DNA from: an uncultured Clostridia bacterium
Lineage (GTDB): Bacteria > Bacillota > Clostridia > UBA1381
Length of the DNA: 64,000 nt
Direction: 5' to 3'
Assembly: GCA_944392335.1 (NCBI GenBank)
Contig: CALXWJ010000021.1
Span: 149,383-213,382 of the forward strand
Of this stretch, positions 35,165 through 47,251 are shown piece after piece. Positions within the stretch are counted from its first letter, which is position 1; each line of letters opens with the position of its first letter. Position numbers and translations under genes: made by a program. The notes beneath the pieces are model-generated. The model saw only the letters and a list, made by a program, of their open reading frames with translations. It was not told the origin of the DNA and ran no database searches.

Positions 35165-36403
35165 ATGTTTTTGCCCGAAAATGTAAAATATATAATAAAA
35201 AGACTTGAAGAACACGGTTTTTGCGCATATGCGGTAGGCGGATGCGTACGGGACACGCTTCTTGATGCAAAACCGAATGATTGGGATATATGTACGAATG
35301 CGCTTCCCAAGGATACCGTTAACATATTTTCTGACTACACAGTTGTTAAAACAGGTATCAGGCACGGGACAATTATGGTTATTATTGACCGCGAACCATT
35401 TGAAATAACGACTTTCCGAATTGACGGCAGATATTATGACAACAGACATCCCGACAAGGTTACGTTTGTAAATAATTTAAAAGAAGATTTAAAACGCCGT
35501 GACTTTACCATAAACGCAATGGCATACAACGATAAAACAGGTATATGTGATTATTTTGGGGGCATCAACGATTTAAAAAACAAAATCATACGATGTGTGG
35601 GGGACCCCGACAAGCGGTTTACCGAAGATGCTTTAAGGATAATCAGGGCCGTTCGCTTTTCAGCACAGCTCGGGTTTAATATCGATGAACGGACAGAACT
35701 GAGTATCCATAAAAACAAAGGTCTATTGTCAGGCATATCGAGGGAACGAATAAAAAATGAATTTGTAAAAATACTTATGTCAAATGATTATAATGTATAC
35801 TATAAATACAAAGATATATTCTTGATATTTACGCATAATATTTGTGCAGACATAAATTTTTACAAAATTATTTCCGCTCTCCCCCCTATTCTTTCGGTGA
35901 GGCTGACAGCTTTTATCTTATACGGATCAAAATATCATAACAAAACCGCTTTAATTGAATTGTCAAAAATTTTTTTGTATGATCTAAAGTTCGATAAAAA
36001 AACAATTAAACATATCTGTTGTTTGATAAGAAATTATGACATAAATATAACCAACGATTTAAAAATACTCAGAAAAATACTTTCGGAAATTGATCACAAC
36101 GTACTATACGATATATTAACCTTAAAAATAGCCGGTGCAAAGAATGATAGTGAATCGCTGCTTTATAAAAATGCATTGAATAAAATATGCTATATAAAAG
36201 AAAATAATATATGCACAAAAGTTTCGGAGCTAAACATAAATGGTAATGACTTAATTGAACATGGTCTTTCTGACGGCAAAAAAACAGGTATTCTTTTAAA
36301 AAAAATATTAAATACTTTAATTGAAGAGGATCTGGAAAATAAAAAGGAAATATTGATAAAAACAGCTATTAAAATAGCACGTGGATCGGAGGAATGGAAT
36401 TGA
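35165..36403 (+). CDS. cca: CCA tRNA nucleotidyltransferase / poly(A)-polymerase family
   Basis: About 412 residues. The class II nucleotidyltransferase head is clear: YAVGGCVRD, then the metal pair in DWDICT, IRHGTIMV, RRDFTINAMAYN and DYFGGINDLKNKIIRCVGDPDKRFTEDALRIIRAVRFSAQ. It adds or repairs the CCA end of tRNAs, though poly(A) polymerase cannot be excluded on sequence alone. The C-terminal half is poorly conserved and AT-rich. The ATG at 35165 is preferred; a GTG inside the polA stop region is the alternative. The last bases overlap coaE. Confidence 0.92.
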   Translation: MFLPENVKYIIKRLEEHGFCAYAVGGCVRDTLLDAKPNDWDICTNALPKDTVNIFSDYTVVKTGIRHGTIMVIIDREPFEITTFRIDGRYYDNRHPDKVTFVNNLKEDLKRRDFTINAMAYNDKTGICDYFGGINDLKNKIIRCVGDPDKRFTEDALRIIRAVRFSAQLGFNIDERTELSIHKNKGLLSGISRERIKNEFVKILMSNDYNVYYKYKDIFLIFTHNICADINFYKIISALPPILSVRLTAFILYGSKYHNKTALIELSKIFLYDLKFDKKTIKHICCLIRNYDINITNDLKILRKILSEIDHNVLYDILTLKIAGAKNDSESLLYKNALNKICYIKENNICTKVSELNINGNDLIEHGLSDGKKTGILLKKILNTLIEEDLENKKEILIKTAIKIARGSEEWN

Positions 36404-36990
36404 TAATACTTGGAATAACCGGAGGTTCCGGCTGCGGAAAAACTACCGTCAGCGAATATTTTAAAGACCATGGGATCGATGTTATAGATACCGATAAAAT
36501 TGCCAGATTGATCGTAGAGCCAAAGCAGCCTGCTTTGACGGAAATAAAAAATACTTTCGGCAATGAATATATTTTCCCTGACGGCACACTCAACAGGAAA
36601 AAATTAGGTAATTATGTATTTTCTCATCCCGAAAAAATAGAAATTTTAAATAAGATAACACATAAATACATAACGGACTACGTTGACTCATATATTAATG
36701 GATATAACGGTGAAATTATAGGCATAGACGGAGCAGCTCTCATTGAAAGCGGTATTGATTCCAAATGTGATTATATATTATCAGTCCTTTCTGATAAAAA
36801 GATACGTGCCAAAAGGATAATGGAACGCGACCATCTGACCGAATATGAGGCAAATTGCCGAATTTCTGCTCAAAAAGATGACACTTTTTATATTGAAAAT
36901 TCTGATTTCTTGGTGTATAATAATAATAACATAACAAATTTACATAATCAATTGAAAAATATTCTAAAAAATATAAGGAGTAAGCTTTGA
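36400..36990 (+). CDS. coaE: Dephospho-CoA kinase
   Basis: About 196 residues; phosphorylates dephospho-CoA in the last step of CoA synthesis. P-loop GITGGSGCGKTTVSE; then IDTDKIARLIVEP, LNRKKLGNYVFSHPEKIEILN and IGIDGAALIESGIDSKCD, all typical. The TTG at 36400 overlaps the cca stop (TTGA) and has GGAGG eight bases upstream; an ATG two codons earlier sits too close to that site. Translational coupling with cca and with the following transglycosylase. Confidence 0.93.
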   Translation: MIILGITGGSGCGKTTVSEYFKDHGIDVIDTDKIARLIVEPKQPALTEIKNTFGNEYIFPDGTLNRKKLGNYVFSHPEKIEILNKITHKYITDYVDSYINGYNGEIIGIDGAALIESGIDSKCDYILSVLSDKKIRAKRIMERDHLTEYEANCRISAQKDDTFYIENSDFLVYNNNNITNLHNQLKNILKNIRSKL

Positions 36991-37541
36991 AAAAACAAAA
37001 ATATTTTTATTGTTTCCTTTTTGGAATAATAGCCGTACTTGTATTTTTTTCGGTCTCCAAAACAATATTAAAAATTTTATATCCACTCAGATATGAAAAT
37101 TATATTGAAGAATACAGCAGTCAATACGAACTTGATGAATATCTTGTTATGGCATTGATAAAAACAGAAAGCAATTACATTTACGATGCACATTCCGGCG
37201 TTGCAAGAGGGCTTATGCAGATCACTGACGATACGGCGCTTTGGATCGCCGAAAAAATGGGAATTGATTTTGAACCCGAAGATATTGAAAATCCCGAAAT
37301 CAATATCAGTATGGGATGTTATTATCTCAGGTATCTTCTTGACTACTATAACTCTGATATTCAATTGGCACTTGCCGCATATAATGCAGGTATGGGTAAT
37401 GTGAATAAATGGTTAAATGATTACGATTTGAGTTATCCGGATAGCTTCCGACAATCTATACCTTTTTCTGAAACTCAAATGTATTTGGAAAAAATTGAAG
37501 AATCACAAAAAATATATGAAAAGCTATATAAAAACACATAA
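36987..37541 (+). CDS. Membrane-anchored lytic transglycosylase (SLT domain)
   Basis: A 184-residue enzyme. One N-terminal helix (YFYCFLFGIIAVLVFFSV), then a Slt70-like lysozyme fold: ALIKTESNYIYDAHSGVARGLMQIT with the catalytic Glu in KTES, ISMGCYYLRYLLD, and ALAAYNAGMGNV. It cleaves peptidoglycan with formation of 1,6-anhydroMurNAc outside the membrane. TTG start after AAGGAG, overlapping the coaE stop. Last gene of the polA operon. Confidence 0.92.
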   Translation: MKKQKYFYCFLFGIIAVLVFFSVSKTILKILYPLRYENYIEEYSSQYELDEYLVMALIKTESNYIYDAHSGVARGLMQITDDTALWIAEKMGIDFEPEDIENPEINISMGCYYLRYLLDYYNSDIQLALAAYNAGMGNVNKWLNDYDLSYPDSFRQSIPFSETQMYLEKIEESQKIYEKLYKNT

Positions 37542-37544
37542 ACA

Positions 37545-37601
37545 TATTCAAATATGGAATCCGCCGTATTGCGGCGGGGACAACATGTGCGCAGTTATAT
37601 T
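37545..37601 (+). repeat. Dispersed element, copy G (3' part)
   Basis: TGGAATCCGCCG, stem 3 CCGCCG/CGGCGG with a five-base loop, then GGGGACAACATGTGCGCAG and TTATATT, which match copy D over 26 positions with one change. It lies just after the lytic transglycosylase gene. Confidence 0.75.
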
Positions 37602-37707
37602 TTATTTTCTAATGCGAAAGATATTTGAGAATAAAAACAATATATTTTTATTCTCGTCTTTAATACAATCATATTAAAAGACTATTCTACAAAAAGGAGG
37701 AATATCC

Positions 37708-38340
37708 ATGAACACAATTATAACAATAGCCAGACAATACGGAAGCGGAGGCAGAGAGTTGGGTCAGATCCTTGCAAAAAAACTTGGGATCGATTTTTAT
37801 GACGAAGAGCTTGTAACAATGGCAGCAGAAAAAAATAATATGCACAAAGATATTCTACGTGCCGTAGATGAAAAAGCAACAAAAAGTTTATTATACACAT
37901 TGGTCACCGGAAGTGATCTGCGCTTTATGAATTCACCGATTCATTATGAAATGCCGATCAACGATAAGCTGTTTATTACTCAAAGTGAGATCATAAAGAA
38001 TTTATCAGAAAAAGATTCTTGTGTGATCGTCGGCAGATGTGCGGACTATGTTCTTCGTGATTCACAGCAGCATTGCCTGCATCTGTTTATCTATGCGGAT
38101 ATGGATAAACGTATCGAAAGGATTTCGAAAAAATATGATCTGACACCTGAAAAAGCAAAAGAAAAAATTACAAAAATCCAAAAAAGCCGCAAATCATATT
38201 ATAATTATTATACAAACAGAGAATGGGGCAACGTTTCCAACTATGATATTTGTGTCAATACAGGTGTACTTGGACTGGAAAAAACTGCAGATCTATTGGT
38301 GGAATTTGTAAATAAAGCATCTGAAAAAACAGATAAATAG
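37708..38340 (+). CDS. Cytidylate-kinase-like protein
   Basis: A 210-residue P-loop-type kinase of the Cytidylate_kin2 family: ITIARQYGSGGRELGQILAKKLGIDFYDEEL at the N-terminus (GSGGRELG replaces the usual GxxxxGKS/T), IVGRCADYVLRD in the middle and HLFIYADMDKRIERI towards the end. The family is widespread in Clostridia but the substrate is not established; it is distinct from Cmk. AAGGAGG precedes the ATG. A hairpin follows the stop. Confidence 0.85.
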   Translation: MNTIITIARQYGSGGRELGQILAKKLGIDFYDEELVTMAAEKNNMHKDILRAVDEKATKSLLYTLVTGSDLRFMNSPIHYEMPINDKLFITQSEIIKNLSEKDSCVIVGRCADYVLRDSQQHCLHLFIYADMDKRIERISKKYDLTPEKAKEKITKIQKSRKSYYNYYTNREWGNVSNYDICVNTGVLGLEKTADLLVEFVNKASEKTDK

Positions 38341-38381
38341 TATTAGTCAATTTATGCAATGTTGATATATTGACAGTAAAC

Positions 38382-38440
38382 CGTGCGTTTTGTAGACTCA
38401 CCTAATAATTCTACATCAAAAGTTTTACAAACGCACGTTT
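38382..38440 (+). terminator. Hairpin between the kinase-like gene and uppP
   Basis: CGTGCGTTTTGT pairs with ACAAACGCACG (one bulged T), with an inner GTAGA/TCTAC stem, followed by TTTTG. It fits a terminator or an attenuator in the uppP leader. Confidence 0.5.
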
Positions 38441-38495
38441 TGCTTGTATTATTTTTATCAGACATTATAGAAAATTATCAGAATGGAGATTATTT

Positions 38496-39323
38496 ATGTA
38501 TATATTGGAAATCATTAAATCAGCAATTCTCGGAATTGTTCAAGGTATAACGGAATGGCTGCCCATTTCAAGCACGGGGCATTTGATACTGATAAATCAA
38601 TTTTTAAAATTGGATTGCTCCGAAGAGTTCTGGAGTCTGTTTGAAGTCATAATACAGCTCGGTTCTATTCTTGCCGTTGTTGTTTTATACTTTCATAAAC
38701 TTAATCCATTTTCTTTCAAAAAAACCTCAGAAGAAAAAAGAGATACATGGCAAATGTGGTTTAAAGTTATTGTGGGTTCTATCCCTGTTGCCATTGCAGG
38801 GGTTTTATTCAATGATGTTATTCCCGATCAACCCGTAATAATCGCAATAGCTCTTATTGTTTACGGTATACTTTTTATTGTAATAGAAAGTATGAATAAA
38901 AAACCCAAAACAGATTCAATAAAAAAATTAAAATATTCAAAATCCTTTGGAATAGGTTTATTCCAGGCATTGTCGATCATCCCGGGTACTTCAAGAAGCG
39001 GGTCTACTATTATGGGAGCCGTAATTTTGGGTACATCCCGTGAGATCGCAGCAGAGTATTCTTTCTTTCTCGCCATTCCCGCAATGGTTGGCGCAAGTCT
39101 GTTCAGAATATATAAATACATAAGCGATTTTGGTTTTGTTTTTACCGGTACGGAAATTTCCGTTTTGATCGTAGGTACTCTTGTTTCTTTTATCGTTTCG
39201 GTATTTGCCATTAAATTTTTGATGGATTATATCAGAAAACACGATTTCAAGGCTTTCGGATATTATAGGATCATACTCGGTGTAGTAATAATTGCATATT
39301 TCGGTTTGAAATCGATAATTTAA
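38496..39323 (+). CDS. uppP: Undecaprenyl-diphosphatase
   Basis: A 275-residue membrane phosphatase that recycles undecaprenyl pyrophosphate, the lipid carrier of wall synthesis; also linked to bacitracin resistance. Motifs: GIVQGITEWLPISSTGHLIL near the N-terminus and SIIPGTSRSGSTIMGAVILG in the middle, the two halves of the BacA active site. About eight helices. GGAG lies seven bases before the ATG. Followed by a bidirectional terminator. Confidence 0.96.
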   Translation: MYILEIIKSAILGIVQGITEWLPISSTGHLILINQFLKLDCSEEFWSLFEVIIQLGSILAVVVLYFHKLNPFSFKKTSEEKRDTWQMWFKVIVGSIPVAIAGVLFNDVIPDQPVIIAIALIVYGILFIVIESMNKKPKTDSIKKLKYSKSFGIGLFQALSIIPGTSRSGSTIMGAVILGTSREIAAEYSFFLAIPAMVGASLFRIYKYISDFGFVFTGTEISVLIVGTLVSFIVSVFAIKFLMDYIRKHDFKAFGYYRIILGVVIIAYFGLKSII

Positions 39324-39369
39324 AAAAAACTGCTTAGACTCTGCAAATTGAGTTTAAGCAGTTTTTTTA
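39322..39369. terminator. Bidirectional terminator after uppP
   Basis: AAACTGCTTA and ACTC pair with GAGT and TAAGCAGTTT, with A-run and T-run on the two sides. Confidence 0.9.
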
Positions 39370-39428
39370 TATGATTTACTTTATTTAACACTCCCTACAG
39401 AGGCGGCGGATATCTTTGCCGGTTATAC

Positions 39429-40583
39429 TTATTTTAAATACGAAAGCGGATCTTGTTGAACATTATTATATCTTATTTCAAAATGGCAATGAGGCCCGGT
39501 GCTGTTTCCGGTGCTTCCCACAAGGGCGATCGTTTCACCTTTTGTTACAACATCTCCCACCGCAACATTGATCTGAGAGCAATGAGCATAATAAGTTACA
39601 TATCCGTTTCCATGGTCAACCTTTACCAGCAGTCCATATGTTCCGCTTTCACCGGCAAATATCACTGTACCGTTATCCGATGCACTGATAGGTGTTCCGG
39701 TCGAGGCGGCAAGATCAATGCCCCCGTGCGTGCTGCCCCATCTGGGGCCGAATTCGGATGTCAATGTTCCCGAAACAGGATATATAAACTCACCCGTACC
39801 ATATCCCGGCGGCGGGTCTAATGTACCGATCCTTTCAATCTGTGCGACCGGTTGTGTTATGATTTGTTCACTTATTATTTTTCTTGTATTTTCTTCACCG
39901 TTTATATATTCTATTTCAGCGCTGACAAGACTTTCTCCTACTTCTCCCTCTTGTATTATCTCAACGCTTCCTTTATACATTGTATCATCATTTATCTGTG
40001 TTGTGTCATAATTTATCGTACTTGCATATTCTTGGCGGACTTTGCTTACAACATTTAAAAGCATATTTTCTTTCAGATAATTATATCCGGTTTCAACATC
40101 ATAAATCTTTTTCTTGCTTACATACTCCTTTTTATATTCAATATTTTCACAAAATCCCATTTCGGCATTGTCCATAACATAATCACGTTGGAGTTTTGCA
40201 AGTGTAATAAGCAAATCGTCATAACTTTTAAACGTAATTGTTTCATTATCCGAAATAATAAGTGTATATCCACAGCAGATCAGATCGGAGAGATCACTTA
40301 TCTGACGCTCAAGCTCCTCTTTGTCTGAAATATTATTTTTAAAATCGACCTTTTCAACAAGCTCTATTTTATCCGCAAGCGATCTGTCTATACCGTAGCT
40401 TTCATAAAGCTCATTATCCATCTTTTCGGTAATATCGGTAACATCTTCAATATTTTCCACAAATCCTATTGTTTCTCCTTCGGCAACAACATCGTAACCT
40501 CCTATACATATTTTATTTACTAAGTATAGATTGCATAATGTAAATACAATAAGTAAAAGTGCCCCTCTCAAATGAATCTGCAT
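39429..40583 (-). CDS. M23 peptidase with G5-like domain
   Basis: About 384 residues. A signal/anchor helix (GALLLIVFTLCNLYLV) is followed by an extracytoplasmic region with a repeat-type domain (about 30-200), a G5-like segment (about 200-255: YKGSVEIIQEGEVGESLVS...IISEQIITQP) and the LytM/M23 zinc endopeptidase at the C-terminus (HGGIDLAA, HGNGYVTYYAHCSQ and GPHCHFEIR supply the zinc ligands). It should trim peptidoglycan cross-bridges, or act as a regulator of another hydrolase. The ATG giving MQIHLRG has AAGGA nine bases upstream; earlier in-frame starts are weaker. Confidence 0.9.
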   Translation of the reverse strand: MQIHLRGALLLIVFTLCNLYLVNKICIGGYDVVAEGETIGFVENIEDVTDITEKMDNELYESYGIDRSLADKIELVEKVDFKNNISDKEELERQISDLSDLICCGYTLIISDNETITFKSYDDLLITLAKLQRDYVMDNAEMGFCENIEYKKEYVSKKKIYDVETGYNYLKENMLLNVVSKVRQEYASTINYDTTQINDDTMYKGSVEIIQEGEVGESLVSAEIEYINGEENTRKIISEQIITQPVAQIERIGTLDPPPGYGTGEFIYPVSGTLTSEFGPRWGSTHGGIDLAASTGTPISASDNGTVIFAGESGTYGLLVKVDHGNGYVTYYAHCSQINVAVGDVVTKGETIALVGSTGNSTGPHCHFEIRYNNVQQDPLSYLK

Positions 40584-40774
40584 TTTAATCATTCCTTTCA
40601 TATACCGTAACATATGTAATAATGTTTTTATTTAATATAAATGTTAATTTTAATACAATACTACATTATATGCAGAATTTTATAAAATATTACAAAAATA
40701 TTAACTATTTAATATTATAGAACAATTATGTAGATTCCATAAGAATATTTTGTTAAAAAATTGTTAATTTAAAA

Positions 40775-41290
40775 GAGGCTGTGACAATATGATTTTTTAA
40801 ATCATTTTGCTCATGGTTCTTTTTCTCTGAATGCATTCACTTAACCTTTTACTCCTGAAACGTGCTATCTCACGATAATTAGGAGCCTTTTCTCCGTTTA
40901 ACAGCCAAATGAGATTAATATCACGTTTGCAAGAGCTTTCTATACTTCTGCTGGAGTATATACCTTCCATATTAGCATATATCATTAGCTTCAATAGTGT
41001 TCTTGGGCTTGTTGCACTTTTTCTGCCTACGCGGGAATACGAACTAGCTAATGAATGTAAATCCAATTCATCAACAATTTGATCAAGTAAGCGAACACTG
41101 TCATCTTCCGGGATTCTTCTTTCTGCAAATTCTTCTGAAATTAATAGTTGAAAATATCTGCCCATTGTGGTATAATCTCCTTAGGTTTAATTTTTTTCGC
41201 AATTTAATTATACCAAAAAATGAGGACTTTTGCAACCGCAATCGTCCTCATTTTCCTTTTTATTCAGCTGTTATTTTGTCACAGCCCCTC
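40775..41290 (-). mobile_element. Internally deleted insertion sequence (IS1182-like) with inverted repeats
   Basis: GAGGCTGTGACAA at the left end (40775-40787) mirrors TTGTCACAGCCCCTC at the right end (41276-41290). Between them lies only the N-terminal part of a transposase on the minus strand. At the transposase-start side, TGAGGAC/GTCCTCA (about 41220-41251) forms a hairpin like those that block outside transcription into an IS. About 515 bp instead of the usual 1.6-1.8 kb. The ends look intact, so a related full transposase elsewhere could still move it. Confidence 0.75.
40797..41165 (-). pseudogene. Transposase N-terminal fragment
   Basis: 122 residues: MGRYFQLLISEEFAERRIPEDDSVRLLDQIVDELDL and YSRVGRKSATSPRTLLKLMIYANMEGIYSSRSIESSCKRDINLIWLLNG match in style the DUF772-type N-terminal domain of IS1182/IS5-like DDE transposases. 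The protein ends abruptly after ARFRSKRLSECIQ with an out-of-frame tail, and the whole catalytic DDE domain is missing. Not functional. Confidence 0.85.
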
Positions 41291-41319
41291 ATATTTTCAA
41301 TCATATATCACAAATTTTA

Positions 41320-43389
41320 TTAATCTTCTTTTTTGGACTCGGCTATTACTTTTTCGGCGATATTGGACGGAGCAACTTCATATCTTGTAAATTCAAAAGT
41401 AAATGAACCTCTGCCCTGACTCATTGAACGCAAATCGGTAGCATATTTGTTCATTTCAGAAATAGGTACTTCAGCCTCAACAAGGTTAAGTCCTTCTTTG
41501 TCGCTCTCACCCATTCCCATGATCTGACCGCGGCGCTTATTAATATCACCTATTATATCACCCATAATATTTTCAGGAATATATACCTTTAAATATCCGA
41601 TAGGCTCTAACAAAACAGGCTTTGCTTGTTTTAGACCTTCTTTATAAGCAATTGCTGCCGCCATCTTAAATGCCATTTCGGAGGAATCAACAGGATGATA
41701 TGAGCCATCCAAAAGAGTTGCCTTAAGATTTACAACCGGATATCCTGCCAAAACACCATGTTCGCAGGCCTCTCTCAAGCCCTTTTCAACAGCAGGGAAA
41801 TAATTTTTCGGGACACTTCCTCCAAATACCTTTTCTTCAAAAATCATATCCTCGGTAACGCCCTTTTCAAACTGGATCTTAACATGACCATACTGTCCGT
41901 GACCGCCTGATTGTTTTTTATGCTTGCCTTCAACAGTCGATGTTCCGAGAATTGTTTCTCTGTACGGAACTATTGGGTCTTCCAATCTGACATTGACGCC
42001 GTATTTTGATTTTAACTTGTTGATAATAACGTCAATATGCTGTTCTCCCTGACCGTTGATCAAAGTTTGTTTTGTTTCGGTATTATTGGTTACAGTAAAT
42101 GTAGGGTCTTCATCCGTCAATTTCATCAAACCGCTGACAATTTTTTCTTCGTCACCCTTGGAAACCGGATATACCGCCATTGATAATACAGGCTGCGGAA
42201 AATCTATACCGCTTAAAATAATATTCTTGTTTTCGGCACACAAAGTATCCCCGGTTTTTGTTTGATCCAGTTTTGCAACAACTCCGATATCTCCTGCGTC
42301 AACAGACTTTACCTCGACTTGTTTTTTGCCGATGAGCGTATAAACCTTACCTATTTTTTCGGTGGTATCCTTATTTGGATTATATAATGTACTGTCTGCT
42401 TTTACACTGCCCGAATATACTCTGAACAATGACATTTTACCTACATACGGGTCTGCAATGGTTTTAAATACTATGGCTGAGGTTGTATCCTGTGCATCCT
42501 GAACGACCTCAACAGGATCGCCCGTTTTGGAATTATGTGCAATTTCAGTGATTTCATTGGGATTGGGCAGATACTTTCCGATACCGTCCATAAGGCTCAT
42601 TATCCCGACATTTTCCTGTCCCGTTCCGCAGTATACCGGATAGATCGTCCCGTCTTTAACACCTTGTCTTATAGCTTTTTTTATTTCATCAAAAGTAAAT
42701 TCTTCTCCGTTAAAATATTTGTTCATCAAAGCATCGTCGGTTTCGGCAACGGCTTCCATGATCATATCTCTCAAAGGCTGGATCGTCTCCTCCATACCTT
42801 CGGGTACCGGAATATCTATTCTGTCGATACCCTCATATCTCCTTGCCGTCATATCAACTATATCTACATAACCTTTAAATTTATCTCCCTCTCTTATCGG
42901 TATAACAAAAGGTGTAACGGCTTTGCCGAATTTTTCTTTCATTTGTTCAAGAGTGTTCATATAATCTGCTCTGTCATCATCCATTTTATTTACAAAGAAC
43001 ATAATCGGCACGCCTTTTGTACGCGCATACTTATACACCTGTTCCGTTCCGACCGATACGCCGCTACGTCCGCTCAATACTATAAGTGCGGAATCTGCAG
43101 CTCTCAAGCCTTCTTTAACTTCTCCTACAAAATCAAAATACCCCGGTGTATCAATAATATTATATTTCATACCCTTCCATTCAATCGGGATCATAGAAGC
43201 TGAAATTGAGCATTGTCTTTTAACTTCTTCGGGGTCAAAGTCGGAAACCGTTCCTCCGTCTGCTACTTTAGCCATTCTGTCAATAGCGCCGCTGTTTAAA
43301 AGCATTGCCTCCGTCAATGTTGTCTTCCCGCATTTCCCATGCCCCATTACAACAACATTTCTGATCGTGTCCATTTTAAAATTACCCAT
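41320..43389 (-). CDS. Elongation factor G paralogue
   Basis: A 689-residue translational GTPase of the EF-G family. G domain: P-loop GHGKCGKTTLTEAML (the standard EF-G has AHIDAGKTT), IDTPGYFDFVGEV and NKMDDDRADY. Domain IV/V sequence VPKNYFPAVEKGLREACEHG, YHPVDSSEMAFKMAA and RRGQIMGM is EF-G-like. The unusual P-loop and EVKRQCSISAS in place of EQERGITI point to the second EF-G type of Firmicutes, whose role is not settled, not the main fusA, which normally sits with rpsL/rpsG. GGAGGA precedes the ATG. Monocistronic. Confidence 0.92.
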   Translation of the reverse strand: MGNFKMDTIRNVVVMGHGKCGKTTLTEAMLLNSGAIDRMAKVADGGTVSDFDPEEVKRQCSISASMIPIEWKGMKYNIIDTPGYFDFVGEVKEGLRAADSALIVLSGRSGVSVGTEQVYKYARTKGVPIMFFVNKMDDDRADYMNTLEQMKEKFGKAVTPFVIPIREGDKFKGYVDIVDMTARRYEGIDRIDIPVPEGMEETIQPLRDMIMEAVAETDDALMNKYFNGEEFTFDEIKKAIRQGVKDGTIYPVYCGTGQENVGIMSLMDGIGKYLPNPNEITEIAHNSKTGDPVEVVQDAQDTTSAIVFKTIADPYVGKMSLFRVYSGSVKADSTLYNPNKDTTEKIGKVYTLIGKKQVEVKSVDAGDIGVVAKLDQTKTGDTLCAENKNIILSGIDFPQPVLSMAVYPVSKGDEEKIVSGLMKLTDEDPTFTVTNNTETKQTLINGQGEQHIDVIINKLKSKYGVNVRLEDPIVPYRETILGTSTVEGKHKKQSGGHGQYGHVKIQFEKGVTEDMIFEEKVFGGSVPKNYFPAVEKGLREACEHGVLAGYPVVNLKATLLDGSYHPVDSSEMAFKMAAAIAYKEGLKQAKPVLLEPIGYLKVYIPENIMGDIIGDINKRRGQIMGMGESDKEGLNLVEAEVPISEMNKYATDLRSMSQGRGSFTFEFTRYEVAPSNIAEKVIAESKKED

Positions 43390-43905
43390 TTGTTTTTCCT
43401 CCTTTTTAAATAGTTCTTATTTATATGTTCAGTATAAATCAAAATTTGGTCATATTAATACATATAATATATTTACCACATATTTTTTTACTTTAAACAA
43501 TCAATGCACTAAAAAACTGTTTAAAGTTTTATTAGTTTTTTTATGAATATTGCATATATTTTTATTTAATTATTATTTATAAAAGGTAAAAATATATAAA
43601 TAACAGTTTTATCTATGTTATAGTATAAATTTTAAACCACCTGTTAAACAATGATATATTTTTCATTTATTATTCATATAAATTAAAATACAAAACAACC
43701 ATACGAAAAATATAAAAATTTATATATATTTTTTATAAAAATTTTAAAAAAGGTATAGAAATTTATCATAATATGTTGTATAATATATAGAATAGGTAGT
43801 AAAATATGGTTTGTTTAATATGAACAGCGGTTTTTAAAAAATGATATTTAAAAAATACCGCAATATAACCAATCCAAAATAAAATATAAGAAGGGATTTA
43901 ATGTT
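43390..43905. other. AT-rich divergent intergenic region
   Basis: About 515 bases without a gene. ACTAA/TTAGT with inner AAACT/AGTTT (43508-43536), followed by seven T, is a plus-strand terminator-like hairpin. TAGAAA (43756-43761), a 17-base spacer and TATAAT (43779-43784) form a possible promoter for the Lrp gene. Nothing else was recognised. Confidence 0.45.
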
Positions 43906-44393
43906 ATGAGTGAATCGACGGATATTTTAAAAATTCTTGAACAAAACGGGCCTATGATCTCAAAGGAACAAATAGCACAAATGACAGGCAAAACCGAAGA
44001 AGAAGTTGCTTCGATCATAGCCGGGCTTGAAAAAGATAACATTATTGTCGGTTACAAGACAATGATAAATTGGGACGTGACGGATACAGAAATTGTCAGC
44101 GCCTTGATAGAATTAAAAATAACGCCTCAAAGAGGCGAAGGATATGATAAAGTAGCTGAAAGAATTTATAAATATCCACAGGTCAAATCTTTATTCCTTA
44201 TGTCCGGTTCCTATGATCTATGTGTTATTATTGACGGTTCTTCGATGAAAGAGGTTGCATTGTTTGTAGCTCAAAAGCTCGCGCCTATGGATTCGGTTAT
44301 AAGTACCGCAACACATTTTGTACTGAAAAAATACAAAGACGACGGTCTGATATTTTACAGTGATGAAAAAGACACAAGACAGGTGATAACATT

Positions 44394-44397
<4 letters not shown>
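43906..44397 (+). CDS. Lrp/AsnC-family transcriptional regulator
   Basis: A 163-residue regulator: N-terminal winged helix-turn-helix (about 1-55: DILKILEQNGPMISKEQIAQMTGKTEEEVASIIAGLEKDNIIVGYKTMINW) and a C-terminal RAM/AsnC ligand-binding domain (about 65-145: ALIELKITPQRGEGYDKVAERI, VKSLFLMSGSYDLCVIIDG). Members sense amino acids. It overlaps the aminotransferase gene by four bases (ATGA), so the pair is cotranscribed and the regulator probably responds to that enzyme's substrate or product. A run of A precedes a GAAGGG ribosome site. Confidence 0.92.
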
Positions 44398-47224
<2,827 letters not shown>

Positions 47225-47251
47225 TCTGATTTTTGAAAGCGTTTGATAATT

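Noticed and set aside
39395..39420. Possible eighth copy of the dispersed repeat
   Set aside because: Only a short GC-rich stretch resembles the element; the conserved tail and stems are missing.
42535..43203. 222-residue plus-strand frame
   Set aside because: Antisense of the EF-G paralogue; no start signals, and the opposite strand has full family motifs.
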